From contig NZ_RKMF01000001.1 of the NCBI RefSeq assembly GCF_003797835.1, forward strand, positions 62,001 through 126,000: DNA of 64,000 nt, written 5' to 3'. This stretch comes from Kocuria soli. GTDB taxonomy: Bacteria > Actinomycetota > Actinomycetes > Actinomycetales > Micrococcaceae. The notes under the pieces are model-generated. The model was not told where the DNA came from and ran no database searches. It was given only the letters and a program-made list of their open reading frames with translations. This document shows, one piece after another, positions 33,923 to 41,681 of the stretch (within the stretch, counting starts at the first letter, position 1; each line of letters starts with the position of its first letter). A program made the position numbers and the translations under genes.

Positions 33923-34945
33923 TCAGGCGCTCTGCCCGACCTCGGTGAACGGTCCCTCCGGGGCGAAGATGCTCCCGGTCAACCTCTGGTAGCACTCGAT
34001 GTAGCGTTCACGGGTCTTCTGGACCACGTCTTCTGGCAACGCGGGGGTCGGGCCGTGACCGCTCCAGCCCGATTCGGGCGAATGCAACCAGTCCCGGACG
34101 AACTGCTTGTCGAAGGAGGGCTGGGACTTGCCCGGCTCCCAGGTTTCAACGGCCCAGAACCGGCTCGAATCCGGGGTGAGGACCTCGTCCCCCAACGTGA
34201 TGGCGCCCCGGTAGGAGTCCAGGCCGTACTCCAACTTGGTGTCCGCCAGGATGATGCCGCGCTCCCGGGCGATCGCCTCGGCGCGGGAGTAGATCTCCAA
34301 GGACAGTTCTCGTAGCCGGTCGGACACGGCGCGGCCCATGCCCTCGACCATCTCCTCGAAGGTGATCGGTTCGTCGTGCTCACCGATCTCGGCCTTGCCC
34401 GTAGGCGTGAAAATCGGCGGTTCCAGACGCGAGCCGTCCACCAGTCCTTCGGGGAGCTCGACGCCGGACACGCTCCCCTGGTGCCGGTAGTCCTTCAGCC
34501 CCGACCCGGTCAGGTAGCCCCGCACAATGCCTTCGACCGGGAACATGGAGAGGTTCTTGCACACCATCGCCCGGCCACGGACCTCGTCCGGGACGTTCGT
34601 GGAGAGCACGTGATTGGGCACCTCGGCGAGCTGTTCGAACCACCACAAGGACAGTTGTGTGAGCACGGTGCCCTTGTCCGGGATCTCGGTGGGCAGGACC
34701 TGGTCGAAGGCGGAGATCCGGTCCGTCGCCAGTACGAGCACACAGCCGGCCCGGTACTCGGCGTTGTCATCGACGGAGGTTCCCGTGGCCACCATGCGGT
34801 CGTCCTCGGGGACGTAGAGTTCACGGACCTTGCCGGAATACACGTGCCGCCAGCCGTCCAGGTTCGGCGGGGCCGGATGACCGGGGAACTTGGGATGCTC
34901 GGGACGCCCGTCCGGCAGAACTGAGGAGGGTCGGGACTCGGACAT
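33923..34945 (-). CDS. purC: Phosphoribosylaminoimidazole-succinocarboxamide synthase
   Basis: PurC (SAICAR synthase) joins CAIR and aspartate with ATP in step 8 of purine synthesis. The 340-residue protein is the longer actinobacterial/yeast-like form, with Y-S-G-K-V-R-E-L-Y (about residues 36-44), A-T-D-R-I-S-A-F-D near 72-80, V-R-G-Y-L-T-G-S-G near 140, and L-A-D-T-K-L-E-Y-G near 232. The start at 34945 is chosen over 34966 because CAGGAG lies at the right distance between the two ATGs. It is downstream of purD on the same strand with a 69-base gap. Confidence 0.96.
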   Translation of the reverse strand: MSESRPSSVLPDGRPEHPKFPGHPAPPNLDGWRHVYSGKVRELYVPEDDRMVATGTSVDDNAEYRAGCVLVLATDRISAFDQVLPTEIPDKGTVLTQLSLWWFEQLAEVPNHVLSTNVPDEVRGRAMVCKNLSMFPVEGIVRGYLTGSGLKDYRHQGSVSGVELPEGLVDGSRLEPPIFTPTGKAEIGEHDEPITFEEMVEGMGRAVSDRLRELSLEIYSRAEAIARERGIILADTKLEYGLDSYRGAITLGDEVLTPDSSRFWAVETWEPGKSQPSFDKQFVRDWLHSPESGWSGHGPTPALPEDVVQKTRERYIECYQRLTGSIFAPEGPFTEVGQSA

Positions 34946-35014
34946 GCTGTGCTCCTGGTGATTCATGAAGGGTCGTGAGTGGTCGATGACGCGCGTCGTC
35001 GGGCCGTGTCCGGG

Positions 35015-36301
35015 CTATTCCACGGTGATGAGGCCCTGCGCTGCCTTGGCGGCGATGTCCGTGCGGTGTTGGGAGCCGTCGAGGCTGATACGGGCAACCC
35101 CTTGGTAAGCGCGTTCACGGGCTTCGTCCAAGGTGGCCCCCAGCGCCACGACGGAGAGCACCCGGCCGCCGTCTGCCACGATGCGGCCGGCTTCGTCCAG
35201 GGCGGTCCCCGCGTGGAGCACCGAGACTCCGGGGACGGCAGCGGCGTCCGCGAGGCCCTCGATGACGTCTCCCTTGCGGGAGGACTCGGGATACCCCTCA
35301 GAGGCGACGACGACGTTGACGCTCACCTCCTGCTTCCAGGCCAGCGGGAGGTGGCGACTCTGCCCGAGCTCCCCGTTGGCGGCGTCCAGCAGGAGTTGGC
35401 CCAGCGGTGAGTCCAAGCGGGCGAGCACGGACTGGGTCTCCGGGTCGCCGAACCTGACATTGAACTCGATGACCTTGACGCCCCGGGAGGTGACGGCCAG
35501 ACCGCAGTAGAGCACACCGTTGAACGGGGTGCCGCGGCGCGCCATTTCAGCTACCACGGGCCGGGCCACGGACTCCACGACCTGATCGACGAACCCCTCC
35601 GGCAGCCAGTCCAACGGGGTGTAGGCCCCCATCCCCCCGGTGTTGGGACCCAGGTCGCCGTCGAAGACCCGCTTGAAGTCCTGAGCCGGTGACAGCGGAA
35701 CCACGTCCTGCCCGTCGCACAGGACGAACAGCGAGACCTCCGGACCGTCCAGGAACTCCTCGATGACCACCTGTCCGCCGGCTCGGAAACAGGCTCGGGC
35801 GTGATCCAGTGCGACCTCACGGTCCTCGGTGACGACTACGCCTTTGCCCGCGGCCAGCCCGTCGTCCTTGACCACGTGCGGCGCACCGAACTCGTCCAGG
35901 GCGGCTGCGGCCTCGTCCTCGTTCCGACAGGTCCGCGCCCGCGCGGTCGGCACACCGGCTGCGGCCATCACGTCCTTGGCGAAGGCCTTGGAGGCTTCCA
36001 GGGCGGCGGCCGCCGCCGAAGGCCCGAAAACGGGGAACCCCGCGGCGCGCAGGTCGTCGGCGACCCCGGCGACCAGCGGGACCTCGGGACCGACCACCAC
36101 CAGGTCAGCGGCCACCTCACGGGCCAGTTCCACCACGGCTGCGCCGTCGGAGGTGTTCACGGGGTGCACCGGCACGTCCTGGGCGATCCCCACGTTGCCC
36201 GGGGCGGCGTGGACCTCCTCCGCGGCCGGGTCGCGCAGGAGCGCACGGACAATGGCGTGTTCACGACCGCCGGGACCGATCACCAGAGTTTTCACGCTCA
36301 A
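35015..36301 (-). CDS. purD: Phosphoribosylamine-glycine ligase
   Basis: PurD (GAR synthetase) ligates glycine to phosphoribosylamine in step 2 of purine synthesis. The 428-residue ATP-grasp protein begins VKTLVIGPGGREHAI and has A-A-G-K-G-V near 142, N-T-G-G-M-G-A-Y-T-P near 210-219, and E-F-N-V-R-F-G-D-P-E-T-Q near 273. These are all diagnostic of PurD. It is divergent from the asparaginase gene with a 69-base promoter region and lies upstream of purC on the minus strand. Confidence 0.97.
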   Translation of the reverse strand: MSVKTLVIGPGGREHAIVRALLRDPAAEEVHAAPGNVGIAQDVPVHPVNTSDGAAVVELAREVAADLVVVGPEVPLVAGVADDLRAAGFPVFGPSAAAAALEASKAFAKDVMAAAGVPTARARTCRNEDEAAAALDEFGAPHVVKDDGLAAGKGVVVTEDREVALDHARACFRAGGQVVIEEFLDGPEVSLFVLCDGQDVVPLSPAQDFKRVFDGDLGPNTGGMGAYTPLDWLPEGFVDQVVESVARPVVAEMARRGTPFNGVLYCGLAVTSRGVKVIEFNVRFGDPETQSVLARLDSPLGQLLLDAANGELGQSRHLPLAWKQEVSVNVVVASEGYPESSRKGDVIEGLADAAAVPGVSVLHAGTALDEAGRIVADGGRVLSVVALGATLDEARERAYQGVARISLDGSQHRTDIAAKAAQGLITVE

Positions 36302-36358
36302 CAGCCTAGCGGCCGGGCCTGTCGGTGCCGCCCCTTCGCGCGGGTCGTTTCAGTCCTG

Positions 36359-36364
36359 GATACT
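36359..36364 (+). promoter_or_regulatory. -10 element of a probable leaderless asparaginase transcript
   Basis: GATACT lies six bases before the ATG at 36371, and there is no ribosome-binding site. Confidence 0.45.
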
Positions 36365-36370
36365 GGGGGC

Positions 36371-37435
36371 ATGACTCCCACCACCGCCCTCCTGCAGACC
36401 TTCAGCTCGGCCGACGCCGTGGACCTCGCCCAGGTCGAACGCAGCGGGTTCGTGGAGTCGCGTCACGTCGGCTCCGCGGTGGTCATGGGGCCCGACGGAG
36501 AAGTTCTCCTCTCCCTGGGCGACGCCACGACGCCGATCTTTCCGCGGTCCACGCTGAAGCCCTTCCAGGCCGCCGCCTCCCTCAAGGCAGGCGCCCCCTT
36601 GCAGTGGGACCAGATCGCCGTTGCGGCAGGATCACACCTGGCCACGGACGAGCAGCTGGAGTCCGTGCGCAGCATCCTCACCAAGGTCGGGCTGGACGAG
36701 TCCGCCCTGCAGTGCCCCCGGGTGGACCGGCGTGGCCGTCCGGCTCCGGAGGGCGATTCCGGGTCACGGCTCCACTACAACTGCTCCGGCAAGCACGCCG
36801 CGTTCCTGGCGGCCTGCGTGGAGAGCGAATGGGACACCCAGAGCTATCTGGATCCCGATCACCCGCTGCAGCGCACCGTCCTGAACACCGTCGAGGAATT
36901 CGCCCGGGAGACACCGGCGCTCGTGGGCGTCGACGGATGCGGTGCCCCACTGGCCGCCCTCTCCCTCACGGCGTTGGCTCGCCTGTTCTCCACGTTGGGG
37001 GCCTCCGCCTATAACATCCAGGCTGACGCACGGCTGGCCACCGTGGCGACGGCGATGCTGGACTACCCGGAATACGTGCATGCCCAGGGCAAGGCCAACA
37101 CTCTGGTCATGGAGGACCTCGGGGTGATCGCAAAGCTCGGCGCCGAAGGGGTCCTGGGCCTGGCCACCCAGGACGGGGTCTCGGTCGCGCTCAAGATGCT
37201 GGACGGCAGCGGCCGCGCCAACAACCTGGTCGGTCTGGAGCTGCTCGTGGCAGTCGGGGCCCTGGAACGCAGCCGGCTCGAGGGCGTCGTCGACCGCCTG
37301 ACACCCACGATCACCGGTGGCGACGACGTCGTGGGGCGGCTCGCCGTGAGCCCGGTGGTCGAGGCGGCGGCCGCGCAGTTCGCAGCGTCAAAACCGACGA
37401 CGGAAGACAACACCGAGTCGGAGGAACGGGGCTGA
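36371..37435 (+). CDS. Asparaginase II-type amidohydrolase
   Basis: This 354-residue protein is of the R. etli-type asparaginase family (PF06089), unrelated to bacterial type I/II L-asparaginases. Family motifs include R-S-T-L-K-P-F-Q-A (about residues 59-67), Y-N-C-S-G-K-H-A-A-F near 136-145 with the conserved Ser/Lys, and V-D-G-C-G-A-P near 191. It would hydrolyse asparagine to aspartate and ammonia in the cytoplasm, though many actinobacterial homologues are untested. Its stop overlaps the next ATG by one base, so they are coupled. The context between purD and purF is conserved in related genomes (from memory). Confidence 0.85.
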   Translation: MTPTTALLQTFSSADAVDLAQVERSGFVESRHVGSAVVMGPDGEVLLSLGDATTPIFPRSTLKPFQAAASLKAGAPLQWDQIAVAAGSHLATDEQLESVRSILTKVGLDESALQCPRVDRRGRPAPEGDSGSRLHYNCSGKHAAFLAACVESEWDTQSYLDPDHPLQRTVLNTVEEFARETPALVGVDGCGAPLAALSLTALARLFSTLGASAYNIQADARLATVATAMLDYPEYVHAQGKANTLVMEDLGVIAKLGAEGVLGLATQDGVSVALKMLDGSGRANNLVGLELLVAVGALERSRLEGVVDRLTPTITGGDDVVGRLAVSPVVEAAAAQFAASKPTTEDNTESEERG

Positions 37436-37803
37436 TGGCGCGACGCCGGATCGACCCGGCCGACGGAACCCTAGCGCTGGCCGCCTGGCGGCGCGACCCC
37501 ACCGGCGTGGGACGCAAGACCCTGGCCACCGCGGTGCGCTTCACTCTCGAGGAACTCGGAGAGAGGGCCCCGGGGAACTCCGTGGAGGTCCGGGTCCCAC
37601 CGTTCGGAGTCACTCAGTGCATCCCTGGGCCGCGGCACACCCGAGGCACTCCCCCCAATGTCGTGGAAACCGACCCGGCCACCTGGTTGGCACTGGCCAC
37701 GGCCGGAACGACGTGGGAACGCGCGATGGCCGACGGCGCGATTGACGCCTCCGGCACCCGGGCAGATCTCGGGGCGGTGCTCCCCCTGTTCTCCGGGGCA
37801 TGA
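37435..37803 (+). CDS. Sterol carrier-like (SCP2-related) small protein
   Basis: This 122-residue protein begins MARRRIDPADG and matches actinobacterial sterol carrier family proteins located upstream of purF (Rv0807 position, from memory). Visible features are an N-terminal helix (T-L-A-T-A-V-R-F-T-L-E-E-L), the core V-E-V-R-V-P-P-F-G-V-T-Q-C, and E-T-D-P-A-T-W-L-A-L-A-T-G-like A-T-A-G-T-T-W. Ligand and function are unknown. It is translationally coupled to the asparaginase-like gene. Confidence 0.8.
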   Translation: MARRRIDPADGTLALAAWRRDPTGVGRKTLATAVRFTLEELGERAPGNSVEVRVPPFGVTQCIPGPRHTRGTPPNVVETDPATWLALATAGTTWERAMADGAIDASGTRADLGAVLPLFSGA

Positions 37804-37863
37804 GCGGCGGCCGATCCGCACCGTGAAGCGCAGCATCCAGCGGAGGACTCCGGTGAATCGCGT

Positions 37864-37869
37864 TAGGCT
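37864..37869 (+). promoter_or_regulatory. -10 element of a probable leaderless transcript entering purF
   Basis: TAGGCT is followed after exactly 7 bases by the ATG at 37877. No ribosome-binding site lies between. The transcript likely continues into purF and purM. Confidence 0.5.
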
Positions 37870-37876
37870 GGAAACC

Positions 37877-38326
37877 ATGGTTCACGCAGACCGATCGACC
37901 GATCCGCAGGCCCTCGAACACGACGGCGACGCTGCCCACGGCGCACCGGACCACGCCACGGACGCCTCCCGCGCTCCCTCGGATGCCTCTCCCGAGACGG
38001 CCACCGCAGCCGACTCGAATGCCGATGCCGACATCGTGACCACGATGTCCTACCGCCGCGCACCCAAACTGCCGGTGTTCCTGGTCCTGGGCGGAGCGCT
38101 CGGAGCGGTGGTCGGGATGTTCGTCGGGGTCCTGGGATCGGGCAACGCCATGTTCACCAGCGGACAGGTCGTCGGCTACATGATGGCGATCTTCGCGCTG
38201 CTGGGCTTCGCGGCCGGAGCCGTGGTCGCACTGCTCCTGGACCGCCGCTCCCTCAAGAAGGCCCACGACGTGGAGGTCGAGGTCGAAGACCGCCCCGCCG
38301 GTGGGCGTCCGGACGTGAGAGACTGA
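37877..38326 (+). CDS. Small two-TM membrane protein of unknown function
   Basis: This 149-residue protein has an acidic, Asp/Ala/Thr-rich N-terminus of about 55 residues. Two TM helices follow (about residues 70-92 and 103-128), with Gly-rich sequence typical of tight packing, and a charged C-terminus. I do not recognise a named family. It ends 4 bases before purF and is therefore co-transcribed with it. The start at 37877 is supported by the initial MVHADRS and the -10 box seven bases upstream. Confidence 0.75.
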   Translation: MVHADRSTDPQALEHDGDAAHGAPDHATDASRAPSDASPETATAADSNADADIVTTMSYRRAPKLPVFLVLGGALGAVVGMFVGVLGSGNAMFTSGQVVGYMMAIFALLGFAAGAVVALLLDRRSLKKAHDVEVEVEDRPAGGRPDVRD

Positions 38327-38330
38327 CCCC

Positions 38331-39986
38331 GTGGCGCGCCCTGACGGAAAGCTCAGCTTCGAAACGTTCCCCGGTGAGAAGTCACCGCAAGACGAATGCG
38401 GCGTGTTCGGGGTGTGGGCCCCGGGCGAAGACGTCGCAAAACTCGCGTACTACGGGCTCTACGCCCTGCAGCACCGCGGGCAGGAATCGGCGGGCATCGC
38501 GACCTCGAGCGGGTCGCAGATCCGTGTCTACAAGGACATGGGACTGGTGTCCCAGGTCTTCGATGAGGCCACGCTGAACACCCTGACCGGTCACATTGCG
38601 GTGGGGCACTGCCGTTACTCGACCACGGGCGGCTCCACCTGGACCAATGCCCAACCCACGCTGGGTGGCACCCCGCACGGAACCGTGGCGTTGGCGCACA
38701 ACGGCAACCTGACCAACTCCGCCGAGCTCTACGACGGCCTGATCGACAAGTCAGGGTTTCCGTCCCGGGGCGAGATGGCCATGGGCAACACGACGGATAC
38801 CGCCCTGGTGACTTCTCTGCTCGCGGAGCACCCGCACGGGTCCCTCGAAGAGGCCGCCATGGCCCTGCTCCCCCAGTTGGTCGGCTCCTTCTGTCTGACC
38901 TTCATGGACGAGCACACCCTCTACGCGGCCCGCGACCCGCAGGGGATCCGGCCCCTGGTGCTGGGCCGGCTGGAACGGGGCTGGGTGGTGGCCTCGGAAA
39001 CAGCCGCGCTGGACATCGTCGGTGCGTCCTTCGTCCGGGAAGTCGAGCCGGGCGAGTTCCTGGCCATCGACGAGGACGGGCTGCGCTCCCAGCGTTTCGC
39101 GGAGACCCGGCGAGCCGCGTGCGTGTTCGAGTACGTCTACCTTGCCCGCCCGGACACCTCGATCCACGGACGGTCGATCTACGAATCCCGCGTGGAGATG
39201 GGCCGACAGCTGGCCCGGGAACATGAGGTGGAAGCCGATCTGGTCATGCCGACCCCCGAATCCGGAACCCCCGCGGCGATCGGCTACGCCGAAGCCTCGG
39301 GGATCCCGTTCGGGAACGGTCTGGTCAAGAACGCCTACGTGGGTCGCACCTTCATCCAGCCCTCGGACACGATCCGACAGCTGGGCATCCGGCTCAAACT
39401 CAATCCGCTCAAGAGCGTGGTGGCGGGCAAACGCCTGGTGGTCGTGGACGACTCGATCGTTCGTGGCAACACCCAGCGTGCCCTGGTCCGCATGCTGCGT
39501 GAGGCCGGTGCCGCGGAGATCCACGTGCGCATCTCCTCCCCGCCTATCAAGTGGCCGTGCTTCTACGGGATCGACTTCGCCTCACGTGCCGAGTTGATAG
39601 CCAACGGTCTGACGATCAAGGACATCTGCGAGTCCCTGGGTGCGGACTCCCTCGGGTACATCTCCGAAGAGGGGATGGTCGCCGCCACCCAGCAGCAGCC
39701 GGACGAACTCTGCACGGCGTGCTTCTCCGGCCGGTACCCGACTGAGCTACCGGCCGCCGAAGATCTCGGGAAGTCCGTGGTCGAGTCCCGGCGTTCCGCT
39801 CCGTCCACCCCGAGCACCTCAGCCGTCCCGTCCGTTGCCTCCTCGGCCCCGCCCTCGGAGGTGTCCGTGGCCGAAGGCCTGGAGACTGCCGCCCCGGAGG
39901 CCTGCGAACCGGGGCCCGATTCGGATCTCGAAGAGCTGGTCCTGGACGAGGACAAGCGAAACACCCACCACGCACACAACCAGTGA
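38331..39986 (+). CDS. purF: Amidophosphoribosyltransferase
   Basis: PurF catalyses the first committed purine step, PRPP plus glutamine to phosphoribosylamine. The 551-residue protein starts at GTG. The N-terminal Ntn glutaminase nucleophile Cys follows a propeptide (S-P-Q-D-E-C-G-V-F-G, about residue 23). The PRTase loop V-V-V-D-D-S-I-V-R-G-N-T lies near 370, and late cysteines (C-F-Y-G-I-D, C-T-A-C-F) are consistent with the 4Fe-4S form. After about residue 475 there is an extra 70-residue Ser/Pro/Ala/Glu-rich tail that is probably unstructured. purM follows after 10 bases. Confidence 0.97.
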   Translation: MARPDGKLSFETFPGEKSPQDECGVFGVWAPGEDVAKLAYYGLYALQHRGQESAGIATSSGSQIRVYKDMGLVSQVFDEATLNTLTGHIAVGHCRYSTTGGSTWTNAQPTLGGTPHGTVALAHNGNLTNSAELYDGLIDKSGFPSRGEMAMGNTTDTALVTSLLAEHPHGSLEEAAMALLPQLVGSFCLTFMDEHTLYAARDPQGIRPLVLGRLERGWVVASETAALDIVGASFVREVEPGEFLAIDEDGLRSQRFAETRRAACVFEYVYLARPDTSIHGRSIYESRVEMGRQLAREHEVEADLVMPTPESGTPAAIGYAEASGIPFGNGLVKNAYVGRTFIQPSDTIRQLGIRLKLNPLKSVVAGKRLVVVDDSIVRGNTQRALVRMLREAGAAEIHVRISSPPIKWPCFYGIDFASRAELIANGLTIKDICESLGADSLGYISEEGMVAATQQQPDELCTACFSGRYPTELPAAEDLGKSVVESRRSAPSTPSTSAVPSVASSAPPSEVSVAEGLETAAPEACEPGPDSDLEELVLDEDKRNTHHAHNQ

Positions 39987-39996
39987 GGACCCTCCG

Positions 39997-41166
39997 GTGA
40001 CCCAATCCGCTCACCCGCCCCAGGCCATCACCTACGCCGAGTCCGGTGTGGACGTTGAGGCCGGTGATCGGGCCGTCGAACTCATGAAGGCGGCCGTCAA
40101 GGCCACGCACACACCCCAGGTCGTGGGCGGGGTGGGCGGCTTCGCGGGCCTGTTCGACGCCAAGGCGCTGACGAGATTCCGCGCCCCGTACATGGCCACG
40201 TCCACCGACGGCGTGGGGACGAAGGTCGCCATCGCCCAGGCCCTGGACGTCCACGACACCATCGGCTGGGACCTGGTGGGCATGGTGGTCGACGACATCG
40301 TGGTGGTCGGCGCCGAACCGCTGTTCATGACCGACTACATCGCCACCGGGCGGGTGGTTCCCGAACGCGTGGCGGACATCGTGCGCGGCATCGCGGCCGC
40401 CTGCGAATCGGCGGGGACGGCGCTGGTCGGCGGAGAAACGGCCGAGCACCCCGGGCTCCTGCGCCCGGACGAGTACGACGTCGCGGGTGCCGCGACCGGT
40501 GTGGTGGAGGCCGACGAACTGCTGGGCCCCGATCGCGTGCGCCCCGGTGACGTGCTGATCGGCATGGCCTCCTCCGGCCTCCACTCCAACGGGTATTCGC
40601 TGGTCCGGCGTGTGGTGAGCGTGGCCGGGTGGTCCCTGGACCGGGACGTCCCCGAGCTCGGTCGCACGCTGGGCGAGGAGCTGCTCGAACCCACCCGTGT
40701 CTACGCGGCCGACGTGCTGGACCTGGCCCGAACTTTCCCCGTCAACGGCGGCCGCGACGACGACGCCGGGGCAACCGGTCAGGGCGTACGCGCCTTCACC
40801 CACGTCACCGGAGGCGGGCTGGCTGCGAACCTGGCTCGGGTCCTGCCCTCGGGTCTCACCGCCACGGTCGAACGCTCCACGTGGTCGCTCCCCCCGGTCT
40901 TCCAGCTGGTCTCGACGTTGGGCAACGTGCCGCTGGCCGACCTGGAACGCACCCTCAACCTGGGCGTGGGGATGATCGCCGTCGTGGATCCTTCGATTGC
41001 CGACCGCGCCGTCGAGCACCTGGAGGCACGCGGTGTGCCCTCCTGGGTCCTCGGTTCCGTCCAGGCCACCGACCCCGCGACCGTGGGTTCCGGGCCCGAC
41101 TGGGTCCAGGGCGCCAAGGGCGTGGACGGCGGGCTGGTGCACATGGCAGGCGACTACGCCTCCTGA
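39997..41166 (+). CDS. purM: Phosphoribosylformylglycinamidine cyclo-ligase
   Basis: PurM (AIR synthetase) closes the imidazole ring in step 5 of purine synthesis. The 389-residue protein begins at GTG 39997 (VTQSAHPPQ), with TGAGGA as ribosome-binding site inside the purF stop region. It shows the family motifs T-Y-A-x-S-G-V-D-V near 10-18, T-S-T-D-G-V-G-T-K near 65-73, G-G-E-T-A-E near 145, and H-S-N-G-Y-S-L near 195. Both are in one operon with purF and the small membrane protein. Confidence 0.97.
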   Translation: MTQSAHPPQAITYAESGVDVEAGDRAVELMKAAVKATHTPQVVGGVGGFAGLFDAKALTRFRAPYMATSTDGVGTKVAIAQALDVHDTIGWDLVGMVVDDIVVVGAEPLFMTDYIATGRVVPERVADIVRGIAAACESAGTALVGGETAEHPGLLRPDEYDVAGAATGVVEADELLGPDRVRPGDVLIGMASSGLHSNGYSLVRRVVSVAGWSLDRDVPELGRTLGEELLEPTRVYAADVLDLARTFPVNGGRDDDAGATGQGVRAFTHVTGGGLAANLARVLPSGLTATVERSTWSLPPVFQLVSTLGNVPLADLERTLNLGVGMIAVVDPSIADRAVEHLEARGVPSWVLGSVQATDPATVGSGPDWVQGAKGVDGGLVHMAGDYAS

Positions 41167-41208
41167 TCCCGGCACCGGTCGTCACGCCGAGAACATGACC
41201 TCACAACG

Positions 41209-41248
41209 GGAAGAGGGTCAGATCCAGGTGTGGATCTGACCCTCTTCC
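41209..41248. terminator. Bidirectional hairpin between purM and the DUF3073 gene
   Basis: A perfect 18-bp stem (41209-41226 with 41231-41248) with loop GGTG lies between convergent stops. Confidence 0.8.
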
Positions 41249-41287
41249 GCCATCCGCGTCACCGCGGAATGTCTGTGTCGAGTGACG

Positions 41288-41497
41288 TCAGCGGTAGTCG
41301 TCGTCGGTGTCGTACCCGGAATCCTCCGAGTAGTCGTCACCCTCCGTGAAGTCGTCCTCGTAGGGAGCGACGGCGGGCCGGGTAGAACCGGACTGTCGCA
41401 GTTCCCGCTGAAGGGCGGAGTAGTCGGTCTGCGGGCTGAAGTACTTCATCTCCCGCGCCTGTCGCGTTGCCTTCGCCTTTTGACGGCCGCGCCCCAT
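41288..41497 (-). CDS. Small acidic DUF3073 protein
   Basis: This 69-residue protein has a basic N-terminus (MGRGRQKAKATRQAREMKYF) and a very acidic tail ending in repeated Asp/Tyr/Glu. This is the DUF3073 family conserved next to purM in actinobacteria (Rv0810c position, from memory). Function is unknown. The start is fixed by the conserved MGRGRQKAK. The convergent hairpin to purM ends its mRNA. Confidence 0.88.
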   Translation of the reverse strand: MGRGRQKAKATRQAREMKYFSPQTDYSALQRELRQSGSTRPAVAPYEDDFTEGDDYSEDSGYDTDDDYR

Positions 41498-41681
41498 GAG
41501 CGTGACCCCCTCTGTCTCTCGGTCCCGGTCGGCGGTACGTTTGGCACACAATACGGCCCCGGGTGTTTTCAGTCTGTGTCGTGGCCCCAGCGTACACGGT
41601 CGGACCGCGCGGCTCGACTCCCATGCACCCGCAATGTGCGGTGAACACGGGGCCGAACCGCGCGTCGGATCCGGCACCCGG

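Noticed and set aside
37658-37876. Longer N-terminus for the pre-purF membrane protein
   Set aside because: It would overlap the sterol-carrier-like gene in another frame, and the -10 box seven bases from 37877 fixes the shorter form.
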